A stretch of DNA of 64,000 nucleotides from Luidia sarsii (lineage: Eukaryota > Echinodermata > Asteroidea > Paxillosida > Luidiidae), in assembly GCA_949987565.1 (NCBI GenBank), contig OX465116.1, forward strand, positions 2,391,726 through 2,455,725, given 5' to 3'. The position numbers were made by a program, and so were the translations under genes. The first letter of the stretch is position 1; each line of letters begins with the position of its first letter. A model generated the notes under the pieces. That model saw nothing but the letters and a program-made list of their open reading frames with translations, did no database searches and was not told where the DNA came from. Shown one piece after another: positions 12,101 to 24,100 of this stretch.

Positions 12101-15100
12101 TTCTATTTGTCAACCTTGGCTGGCAGTCTACCATCCTGTGGGATGGAGGCTTATGCCTTTCTTTGGACAAGTTACACCTCTATTAAATTTTGTCAGACAT
12201 GGCTGGCAGTCTACTACTAATAGGGATGGAGACTCATGCATTGCTTCAAACTAGACGTCCCACCTATTCCCATTTGGGAGATTTGGGAGTCTTTTGTCAC
12301 TCTTACAAAAAGGAGATGGAGGTTGGTGCCTTGCTTCAGACTAGTCAGCCCCTCCCAGTTCTATTTGTCAGCCTTGGCTGGCAGTCTACTACCACCAGTA
12401 AGGATGGAGGCTCATGCCATGCGTCAGACTAGTCACCCCTCCCAGTTCTATTTGTCAGCCTTGACTGGCAGTCTACCACCCGTAGGGATGGAGGCTCATG
12501 CCATGCGTCAGACTAGTCACCCCTCCCAGTTCTATTTGTCAGCCTCGGCTTGCAGTCTACCACCAATAGGGATGGAGGCTCATGCCATGCTTCAGACTAG
12601 TCACCCCTCCCAGTTCTATTTGTCAGCCTTGACTGGCAGTCTACCACCAGTAAGGATGGAGGCTCATGCCATGCGTCAGACTAGTCACCCCTCCCAGTTC
12701 TATTTGTCAGCCTTGGCTGGCAGTCTACCACCAATAGGGATGGAGGCTCATGCCATGCGTCAGACTAGTCACCTCTCCCAGTTCTATTTGTCAGCCTTGA
12801 CTGGCAGTCTACCACCAGTAGGGATGGAGGCTCATGCCATGCTTCAGACTAATCACCCCTCCCAGTTCTATTTGTCAGCCTTGACTGGCAGTCTACCACC
12901 AGTAGGGATGGAGGCTCATGCCATGCTTCAGACTAATCACCCCTCCCAGTTCTATTTGTCAGCCTTGGCTGGCAGTCTACCACCAATAGGGATATAGGCT
13001 CATGCCATGGGTCAGAATAGTCACCCCTCCCAGTTCTATTTGTCAGCCTTGGCTGGCAGTCTACCACCAATAGGGATGGAGGCTCATGCCATGCGTCAGA
13101 CTAGTCACCCCTCCCAGTTCTATTTGTCAGCCTTGGCTGGCAGTCTACCACCAATAGGGATATAGGCTCATGCCATGGGTCAGAATAGTCACCCCTCCCA
13201 GTTCTATTTGTCAGCCTTGGCTGGCAGTCTACCACCAATAGGGATGGAGGCTCATGCCATGCGTCAGACTAGTCACCCCTCCCAGTTCTATTTGTCAGCC
13301 TTGGCTGGTAGTGTTCCAACGAAGTTCAGAGAAGTCTGGCAATCTACTCACCATCATCACCACGAGAGCCAACCAGTCCCTGCTCACCGGGCAAGCCTTG
13401 AAAACCACGATTTCCCTTCAGACCTGTCAGGACACAACAACAGAGGGTCTTCTTACTGTACGCAATGCTTTGTAAGGCATGGCACCAGTCAAATGGTGAC
13501 CCTCAATTACTGGTTCAAGTCTGTGCAAAAACTTTTTTTAAAGATTTATTCCTGCTTAACTGACCAAAAACACAAAACAAAACATTACATACTGAAAATA
13601 AGTTTCCACAAACTTCAGGCAACAGTGTTGCATGCTCTTAAACCTCATTCAAAACGTTACATTGTATGAAATATCTATTGTGCCACAACCTTCCAGAACC
13701 CAATATATTGTTTTTAACTAAAACTGATAGGCGATTCTTCGAATATGGGACAGGTACATGCTGAGTTTGTAAGATATCACTATTTTACTATGCAAGAATA
13801 TCTGAAGGGATCTATCCGAGGGCGCTCAAGAGAGGGCGCTCTCTGCCTTAACACTCAAAAGAGTGCGCTCTGTCTTATCACTCAAGAGAGGGCGCTCTCA
13901 GCCTCACCCTTAAAGAGAGGGTGCTTTCTGCCTTGACCCTCAACAGAGGGCGCTTTTCACTGTGACTGCCAAGAGAGGGCGCCCTTAGTTGTGATCATAG
14001 AGCTCTATAAATAAATTAGAGAGCGCACTCCCCTATCAACGCGCGGTACGAACGTGTGCCGACATGGACGCACATCCGCCATTACCAAAGAGGTCAACTT
14101 CAGCTCAAAGTGCCCGGATATCAGTAGCAATCGCGCGTAATATGAATGAAAAGTATAGCCGAAAGGTTGTGAATGCGGAAACTAAACTGTTATAGAAATG
14201 GTTTTTAATAAATAATGAAAGGAAAGGCCATCCATACCTCAAGGGATTGGCAAATTTTAATCTCCTACTTTCTTTTGTAAAATTTTTGATTAGTTTGCTG
14301 TGGTTTGCCCCGTAGAGATCCATGTATTTAACCTCTTTGGTAATGGCGTCGCAGTCCCCTTGTCGGCACGCGTCACGCGATGAGATGGTTGTGACCCGTA
14401 AAGGACCTATGGACATACCTTGGACCCCTCTTTCGCCCTTCTGGCCAGGAAACCCAGTGTCGCCCTCCTCACCAGTGAACCCAGTGACACCGACTCTGCC
14501 GGCCAGACCTAAGGGCCCTTGGATACCTAGAAGGAAAGCACAGACACAATGAGTTACTGCTAACGAAAGTTGATCATTCTTCATCAACGGACTTGCATTT
14601 GAATTAATGCAAACTTGTCAATTTTTATCAAAACTTGGAGTCATGGTTTCAGAATAGGCTTGAGTATGACTCAACACTCAACAGGTCCTACAAGTCTGCT
14701 ATCATTGATATAATTTGAGTTGAGGAAAATGTAAATTTAGAAGGGGTTTGCCCTACTCGATGACATAATATGCACTGAGTGCTCGGTGTTTGCCCAATTG
14801 CCTGCTAAACAAACACACAGGCAGACGTCTTTCAGCATCTGCTGGTGTTTCAGCATGCTTAGCAAAACCGTCTCACAGATATAAGGGCCGCAGAAAAATC
14901 GATTCAAAGTCAGTCCAAACTTGCACAAGATGATAATCTTGTGACTCTCTGTTTTGAAGAAGACCCGAGGAAACGTTGCATTCTACAAGATTCATGCACA
15001 AAAGGTTTTCTGACTCTTTCAGTATCTCCTGGTGCTTATGCTCTAAATCTGCTGTTGTGCAGACCAATACAAAAGTAATGATAGGCTATTTTGAAGTCCA

Positions 15101-18100
15101 TTGAAGTTTGATTTCCTAAAATATAGGCTGCAAGATTAGTGACAACCTCTTTTTTTCAGTTTTTCCTTGGTTTGTTTGACTTTTTTAAAACTAATATGAC
15201 CACATTCTTACAATTGCAAGTAACACAAGTCATTCTTAGATTGTTTGTCCATAGAAGGGAGAATCAATTTGAAGAATTTACTTTCTGCTTTGAATTGTGT
15301 ACATACATGGTCCCACCCTACAATACAACTTTCACTAAGTAAACCACTACGATCCAGTTGGATCACTCCGGTCTGGCAATGCGGGTCAACTGGTCGCCCC
15401 CATGTGTAAGACATCATGGGTAGTAGGTGCCTTTGCACAAGCAGGACCCACTCTCTGGAACCAATTACCTCACCATAATAAGATTGGTATCTTCCAAGGA
15501 ATCTTTCAAGTCATTCAATTTAATGATCATTGAATTTATAATGCCACATTCTATCCTTTTCCTTTTTTTTTGTCTGTGTGCCTTGGATTTAGCTCAATAT
15601 AGACCTTTTTCACATGACGTCATGCTGGACCGCCTTACAATGGCAGCGTACAGTGTAAACATCAGTTGTACCATAGGGTTGTGCGTACACTTTCCGTAAA
15701 AAGCGGTCCAACGTGGCGGCAGTGCTTTTTGTTTGGTCACGTGCGTGAAAAAGGTCTACAGGCCCTTTTACGAATCCATGGATCAGGCTCGGGCTCAGGC
15801 TTCGTCTCCGTCTGACAAAACCTGAAAATCCAGGTTGTGCGTTTGTCACCAAATTTCGTTGGCTCATTGAGTACAGAGTATTCACCAAGAAACTGGGACC
15901 AAATGCCTGTTTCTAGATGCCAGCGGCATAAAAACGGTGAGATATGACCGAAGCATAAGCCCAAGCCCAAGCCTTCATTTGTTAACCCCTTGACAGCGGG
16001 ATTATTTTGGTGCCAATGACCAGCACAATGCCATTTCAAAAGCTCACTAAACAATCAGAGAACAATAAACCTGCAAAATAAATCAATAAGAGTGCAATAT
16101 TAATTCAGTGAATCAAATGTGGCACAGTAGGAAGTCTGCGTGGCTTTTGTCAAGGGATTATCAGCCCTCAATGATTGGCCTTTTGTGTGTAGTCCAATGG
16201 AGCGTCGGCTGTGCGACACGACTCCGAGAACTGTGTGTGCTGCTACCCTTTGACCGCAAACATTCCTGCACTCCAGCGGACAAAGGATCCAGCTGGACGG
16301 CCTCAACAGAGCGTGCAATTTGTGGTAAAGGCAGCGGGTGCATTCCATAGTCTCTCCAGTTCCCTACATTGGGTGTGGGGCAGGCTAGCACACTGTCTGC
16401 CGTAGTAGCGCGCAGACCCTCGATCGTTCACAATGAAGCCCCACAATAGCGCCATTGTTACCGCTGATCTGGCAATTCATGCAGCAACTGACATCAAGAA
16501 AGGAGTTTGTCATGATACATATTGCTAAAAAGAGTCTTTGTCTACAGTTTGGACAATAGCGGCGTCCAAATTTTAAAACTCACTACGCATGCATAGCGGC
16601 TTCCCGGCTCGAAGGGGTTAAACAGCCATAAATCTCACATATTATTATCATTGTAAATCCACCAAGAAATAATCGCTTCTTACCCTTTGGCCCTTTCTCT
16701 CCATCCCGGACCTCATTGGGTATATCCAATTCATCAAGACGGTAGCTCGGTCCACTTCTTCCCTTCTCTCCCGCGTCACCTTGATCACCGGGCTCTCCAA
16801 CATTTCCAGTCAGACCCTGTGCTCCAAAGTCTCCGCGTTCACCTGCCAAACAAAGAGGGATTTGGTTTGGGGTTGGGTTTTTTTTAACCGGTGAAACAAA
16901 AATCTACGTTTGCATTAGTTTCACCAGTTGATGACTGTGTATTTGATTTCATTCCCTCCTCTATAATAGGGTCCACTAGGACAACCGGGCTAACTTTGAG
17001 AGAAAAGTCCTCCCACTGTCCATATCTTAAAATTGAGTGGGCCTGACGTTTCGATCCTAGCAGGACCTTTCTCAAAGGCACTGTCCCTATCTGTATATCT
17101 CTATTGAATTTGGAAAGATCCTTTAGTTTCTTAAAGTCTGTTCATTCCAAGTTGAAGTTAATACAAAAACGGTTGCAAGCTGCCCACTGACTAAAACGAC
17201 CCGAAAAAACATAAATCTCTTTGAAAAAGTTAGAGGGCCTGACGTTTCCCTCCTAGCAGGACCAAAGGCAAAGGGGCATGACACTCCAAGTTGAGCTCAA
17301 GCTCAGCCTCATTCAATGCTACGGCCATGGCCCCTCCTCCACCAACAGTACACTAGTTATTGCCTGTAGGTCAATAGTGGCAGAAAAAGTGCACATGGCC
17401 GCATCAAACACCTAGACGGGTCTTATATGAATATGCCCCTGCTCTTCTTAAAATGAACGGACTTCAATGTGATGTCAAAGTCAATACCTCATGCCAAGGT
17501 CAACTCGACACGACCACAGCAACCGGTGCACGCTTTGCCAGTGCTTTTGCAACTGATGGTCTAGAGAGCGTTACTGTTGGCTAAGCGGACAGTATCCGTG
17601 ACCCCTTCCAGCCTGTTTTACATAAAGGTCGCAGTAACTTAGCAGCAACATTGCGTGCACATCGGATTGGTAGTTTGACCAAAAAGAGTCTGACAGGATC
17701 TTTTGACTGGATGTAAACTAGTTATTATTATATATTTGTAGTACAACAGTAAACAGTAAAAAGGAACCCAGTGTGTGATACCTGGGTGTTGGCAGTAGTA
17801 TACAGCCACCCCAAAAGGGTGTCCATACAGTCAGGAAACACCAACCCGGACCTCCACCGAAACAACAAGAGACGTTGATGAAGAGGTAAGCTCTTATTAA
17901 GGAATCTCTTCAGATGAAACTACGGAAGCTACAAAGTGTGCTGCACTGGAAAGCCTAGTGTTATCTTTGTATTACCAGCACCTTTCTATCTCCTGTCTAG
18001 CACCTGAAAACAGAGAAAGATACTGACCACTTTGTCCTTGTCTTCCACGTTGCCCTTCAACACCAGGTCGTCCAATCAGACCTTGATCCCCCTAATAAAC

Positions 18101-21100
18101 ATATGAAACCATTCACAGAAATGACACTAAATGACACTAAAATAACAGTTCAATGACACTATTGGTGGTCAAGTGGTATAGTTCAGATGTCTGCACTGCA
18201 AACCAGTAGTTGTGGGTTTTAATCCCAACCTTGCCTCAGCTGCTAGATGGGATGCAGCTGAGCAACTCGCATAGGGTTTTTATTCACCTTTATCTAGTCA
18301 TATAGGTTTACCTTATACAGTCATATAGGTTTACCTTATATAGTGGAGCATCGCTATAACGCACGCCGATATACCGAACAGTCAGCTATAACCAACATGC
18401 CCTTCGGCTCCCGATTATTTTTTTGTACGAAATATGTGGCCGCAACTGCTATAACGAACGACCGCTATACCGAAAGATTTTCATTGATCCCGGGATATTT
18501 TGTTCGACCGACGTTCCGCTGTATCTTGAAACCACAATGTTAAGGATCTGTTGCCCTCCACATTACCTTGAATACCAGTAAGTGTCTTTTCCACACAAAT
18601 TGTTTTCTTGATGTGACACAACAGTTTCAATTTCCTTATTTTCAATGTTGTTACTCTGAACTGATCTTTGTCATAACACTCATGTAACACCACATTTCAA
18701 AAACATCCACTTTCTGGCAGTCCCCCCACGCCTACCTCAATTCCCTGGATGCCAGGAAATCCGGTCAGTCCCTGGTCACCCTTCAGTCCCTGGGCACCCT
18801 GAAGGCCAAACATCCCGGGTCGTCCCATCTCTCCGCTTAAACCCGGCTCCCCGCGGCTTCCTTGGATGCCGGGCACGCCTCTGTCTCCTTCCATTCCCCG
18901 ATTACCCAGTAACCCTGGAAAAGAGACAAGATGAGAGGAGAGAGGAAGGGAGGGAGGGAGGGAGGGAGGGAGGGAGGGAGGGAGGGAGGGAGGGAGGGAG
19001 GGAGGGAGGGAGGGAGGGAGGGAGGGAGGGAGGGAGGGAGGGAGGGAGGGAGGGAGGGAGGGAGGGAGGGAGGGAGGGAGGGAGGGAGGGAGGGAGGGAG
19101 GGAGGGAGGGAGGGAGGGAGGGAGGGAGGGAGGGAGGGAGGGAGGGAGGGAGGGAGGGAGGGAGGGAGGGAGGGAGGGAGGGAGGAAGGGAGGGAGGGAG
19201 AGATGGAGGAAAGGAGACAGAGACAGAGACAGATAGAGCAAGAGAAAGAGTTGAGAGAGACAGGGAGGGGGAGGGAGGGAGAAAGAGAGAAAGAGAGGGA
19301 GAGAGAGAAGGACAGAGATAAAGACAGAGGGGAGAGGGAGAGGTGGAGAGGGAGAGAAAGAGCTTAATGACAGCTTTCAAATGGAAAAGCTTAAGGTAAC
19401 TGTCACTCAAGAAAGTAACACTCAATGTTTATGAAGCCTTTATGAAGCCTTCTTTTTATGAAGCTCTGTCATCCAAAAGCTAAAAATATCATGGTTCTTT
19501 GTTGAAATTACGGCTTACAAATCTTTTTCAAAACGGGGAACCTCTAAGCTAAAATGCCTTCAGTAACCATGCTTTGTTCTTTGAAATTATTTCAAAACAT
19601 AATTTCTTTCATCCATTTACAAAAAAAAATCCCTAAATTTTCAGAAGCTACGGGGCAAGTTTTCCTTGCAGATGTGCGCCCTAATTTCACTCCTTGGCGG
19701 GGTCGATTACAGACTGAATGATGGGAAAAAGGGACACACAGCTGTCGCACTCACCGACTCTACCATCTTGGCCCAGTGGTCCAATCAGCCCGTCTTCTCC
19801 ATCTTCTCCCGGCTCGCCGATGTCTCCGACACTGCCCGGTTCTCCGAATCGACCCGAGAAACCTGCCCTCCCAGGATCGCCCACCTCACCTACACCATCC
19901 CAAACAAAAACAAACAACAACCAGGAAAGAATGAGTTCGGTTCTCGATCTAAAAAGACACATCTCAAGACTTTTACAGGGGCCTGGCAACACAACAGAAT
20001 CCTGGGTGAAGGAGGACTGAGGAAAACAAAGGGGGAGACTCACCAATGGGACCCACTGGTCCGTCTTCACCCGGCAGTCCCTGCTCTCCGAATTCACCGT
20101 CGCGACCCTTGAACCCGTCAAAGCCGGGGCTGCCTGGCTGACCCTCCTCGCCCGGTAACCCGTCAAAGCCAGGATCTCCCTGCTCGCCTGCAAATCAAGG
20201 GACGGGGACGGGCGCAAAACAAGAGAACATTTGTGAAAACAAAGTCTGACTCCACAGTCTCCTCCTATACCCTTGCCGCCACCCTGACTTCTGATTCACT
20301 CCAGTGACCTCCCACCTCCTGGCATGGTTCAACAAGCACTTGGCTTGGGTAGCCTATACCAGGCATGCAACTCTTGAATTGTAAAAAAAAAAAGAGAGGA
20401 AAATGTCCGAATGAAACTGCGAGTGCAAAGCACGAAGCCCCTACGGCGTGGGGTTTGGATTCTAGATGCTCTGTGGTGCATTCTGAGCAGTTTTTAACCA
20501 CTTATGACTTCAAGCTGAGTGGCATATTTTAATCTTTTTTAAGGCATACACCCAGAAAATTGTTGTTTACACAAAATGAAAAGTAAACATCAAAGCTATT
20601 AACCTGACCTCAAGCATGTGTTTTAAATAATAGTTAGGGGAGAAAAAAAAACCAATTTGTTTAATTTTCTTTTTTTACGGATTTTATTTTTTTAAGGCCG
20701 AATTTTAAAAAAAACGCAGAAATCTGTGGATCCGCGGAAAAGTTGCATGCCTGCTATACACACTCCAACAGTGACACAGCTTGGGAAGCTCACAGGGCCG
20801 ATTTCATAGAGCCGCTAAGCACCAGAGTTTGCTTAAGCATGAGAAATCTTCCTCAGAAAGAATCAGGTTGCCAGCCAAAGTTCAACTTGTATTTCACATG
20901 AAGCAGCCAATAGTAGAATATGAGTCAAGTACAACAAGCATCAAGTGAAATATGGTTGGCAAATCTCGTTTTAACCAGGGGAGAAATTACGTGCTAAGCA
21001 GATGTTCACGCTTAAGCAGCTCTATGAATTTGGCCCCTGGTGGCAGAATTCTCGTACATTAGAAGTCTCGGGTGAAATCCAAAACAGAACGTGTTATCAC

Positions 21101-24100
21101 TCTCTTTGAAGTCAAGAAAATTTTGCATTCCTTCATTCCAATCCATACAAAATAATGGTATCAATTTAATAATGAAAATAATAATATGATGTGAGCAAAA
21201 AGTAGATAATTATAGAAGGAAAAGTAAGCATATTCGATATTGCCAAAGTACTATTGATGTATTGCATTGTGAAAAATTAGCATCTATATCTTCTCTAATA
21301 GACGGTTAGCACACACTTGCACTGCTGTGACATGGATGAGATCACGGCAACCTTCCATATCAGCTATCAGGTGGGATGCAGCCATAGAGCTCTATAAATA
21401 AACTAGAGTGCGCACTCCTTGCGTGACGCGTGCCGACAAGGGGACTGCGACGCCATTACCAAAGAGGGCAAATGCATGGATCTCTATGGGGCAAACTAAT
21501 CCCAATTTTTACAAAAGAAAGTAGGACATTAAAATTCGCCAATCCCTTGAGGTATTGATGGCCTTTCCTTTCATTACTAAAAACCATTTCTAGAACATTT
21601 CAGTTTCCGCATTCACAACCTTTCGGCTATACTTTTCCCCATTCATATAACGCGCGATTGCTACTAACATCCGGGCACTTTCAGCTGAAGTTGCCCTCTT
21701 TGGTAATGGCGGATGCGCGTCCATGTCAGCACACGTTCGTACCGCACGTTGATAGGAGAGTGCGCACTCTAGTTTATTTATAGAGCTCTATGGATGCAGC
21801 CAAGCAACGCACAACTCCCACGAATCAATAGAGCATGGCGCGGGCACATTGCACGAAGATGAAGCTCAATTCACCCAAGACACGCCATCCGATAGTCCAA
21901 GATAGATCCGAGAGACTTACCGCGCACGCCAAAGCTGCCCGGCCGTCCCACGCGGCCAGGGAACCCATCTTCGCCCGGTAGACCCTGGCTGCCTCTGGGG
22001 CCCGGGAAGCCATCCTCACCGGGCTCTCCGATTTGGCCGAACCCTCCAGTGGGCCCTCGCTCACCCTTAGGTCCTGCCTCTCCAGACGGGCCTGCCAATC
22101 AAATCAATCAAATCAATCATATCATCAAATCAATCATATCAATCATATCAATCATATCAATCAAATCAATCAAATCTATCAAATCAATCAAATCAATCAT
22201 ATCAATCAAATCAATCATATCAATCATATCTACCAAATCAATCATATCTATCAAATCAATCATATCAATCAAATCAATCATATCTATCAAATCAATCATA
22301 TCTATCAAATCGATCAAATCAATCAAATCAATCATATCAATCAAATCAATCATATCGATGATGCGTGGAGTTTTAATGGAGCCGGATGGGAATTTCCTCC
22401 ATCTTTTTTTTTCCCACAGGTTTTTACACGCGGGTTTTCTGCCCATCCCAATATCAGTGCCTGTTATCTTCATTGTTGAACAATAAAACTGCCTGTGAAT
22501 CAAAGGTCCATTAACTTGTTTTCAACGCTTTGGCACCTTCTTGTATATAATTTGTAAATATTGTAATTTTATCCTTATATATATATTTTTTTAATCCTAA
22601 TATTTTATGTATTTAATTTGTTTTGATCTAATTTATTGTCTTGTAAACTATGCAGGGCCAAATGAAAACCAGTTTTAAAACTGCTTTGGGCATATGCTGG
22701 GTAAAGAAATGGAATAAATAAATAAATAAAATCACTGAAATCAATGGAGTCGATTGAATCAGTGCAATCAATTATTTTTATTAAATTATTTGAATCTATC
22801 AGTTCAGGCAAATCTGTCAGATCAACCAATTCTGAGATTTGAAAATAACGCATTGTTAAAAAAACAAACCTGTATGGCGGTCATGGGCATTGGAAAAACG
22901 CCTGGTGCAAAGTGGTTAAGTTGGTGGGTGTGATGACCGGCTATCTATATCTGCACAGAGTGGGGTTTTGGGGAAGGATATGTGAGGTTTTTTGGGGGTG
23001 TTTACCTATTGGACCAGCACGTCCTGGTCGTCCCTCCTGGCCCTTATTGCCGGAAAACCCAAAGCTAGGACTTCCCTTGATGCCCCTCTCTCCGTCAGGC
23101 CCAATGGGGCCAAAGTCTCCTTGCTCCCCTTGCCGTCCTCCAAAGCCTGGGAAGCCTGCCTGACCTGAAAAATTGGGGTGGTTTTTTTTTAAGAAGGGAA
23201 GAAGACAACCAATTGAAATGAATACCAGAAGTCCAATTATCTCTGATATTGACACAATTATTTTGTATATGAAGTTGATACAAAAACTGTTGCAAACTGC
23301 TCACTGACTAAAAGGACCTGCATTACATAAATCTCAACAGTTAGAGGGCCTGACGTTTCGATCCTAGCAGGACCTTTCTCAATTGTTGGGAGTCAAAACT
23401 GAATGCTGTGATGATTATGTGATGATTTTGTTTAGCAAGTAAATTCACCCAACACAAGGCTATAAAGCCACTCGAGGTTAAGGGCTAAGGAAAGAAGGAG
23501 GTAGAGATGGACTCAGGAAGGCTGGAGATGGGAATTAACATTCCTCTTAAAAAGGGGCAAGATCGTAGGCAGGGGGGAAACATGAACCAGGAAGGGAATT
23601 CCAGAGAGAGGCTGAACGAGGGAAGAAGCTGTTCCGATACCTATTTGTTCTACACCTTGGGATAGATAGATTGTAAGGGTGAGAGAAGGCAAACAGCCTG
23701 GTTGCTCGCTTAATGTCTGACTGGGGGGAACAAGTCGGCAAGAGCAGAGGAACACCTTCCATGGAAATATCGGTAGGGGAGACTCAGGGTAGCCACCGTC
23801 TTACGATGGGCGAGGGGTTGCAGTGACGACCCAAGCTCCTTGCCTACAAGGTTAATAACCTGCCTCTGCACATGATCCAGCAGGGACAAATGACAGGCAC
23901 ATGCACCAGCCAACATGCAAGAGCAGTATTCCATGATGGGCCGTACAGTTGCCTTGGGCACCCTAGCCACAGTTCACGATGGTACAATGGTTCCTGGGCT
24001 GGACTTCACAAAGCCTTACGATGCATCTTAACCCAACTTACGACGGACAACCCATCGTGAGTTGTGACACACCATATGGTTTCTGTGCATCGCTCATCGC

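Noticed and set aside
12236..13669. 253- and 164-codon ORFs with QFYLSAL repeats
   Set aside because: 84-bp minisatellite (28 codons); no protein family.
18931..19425. PPSL- and GREG-repeat ORFs (100-242 codons)
   Set aside because: Translation of (GGGA)n; only the end of the 242-codon minus frame is true exon 25.
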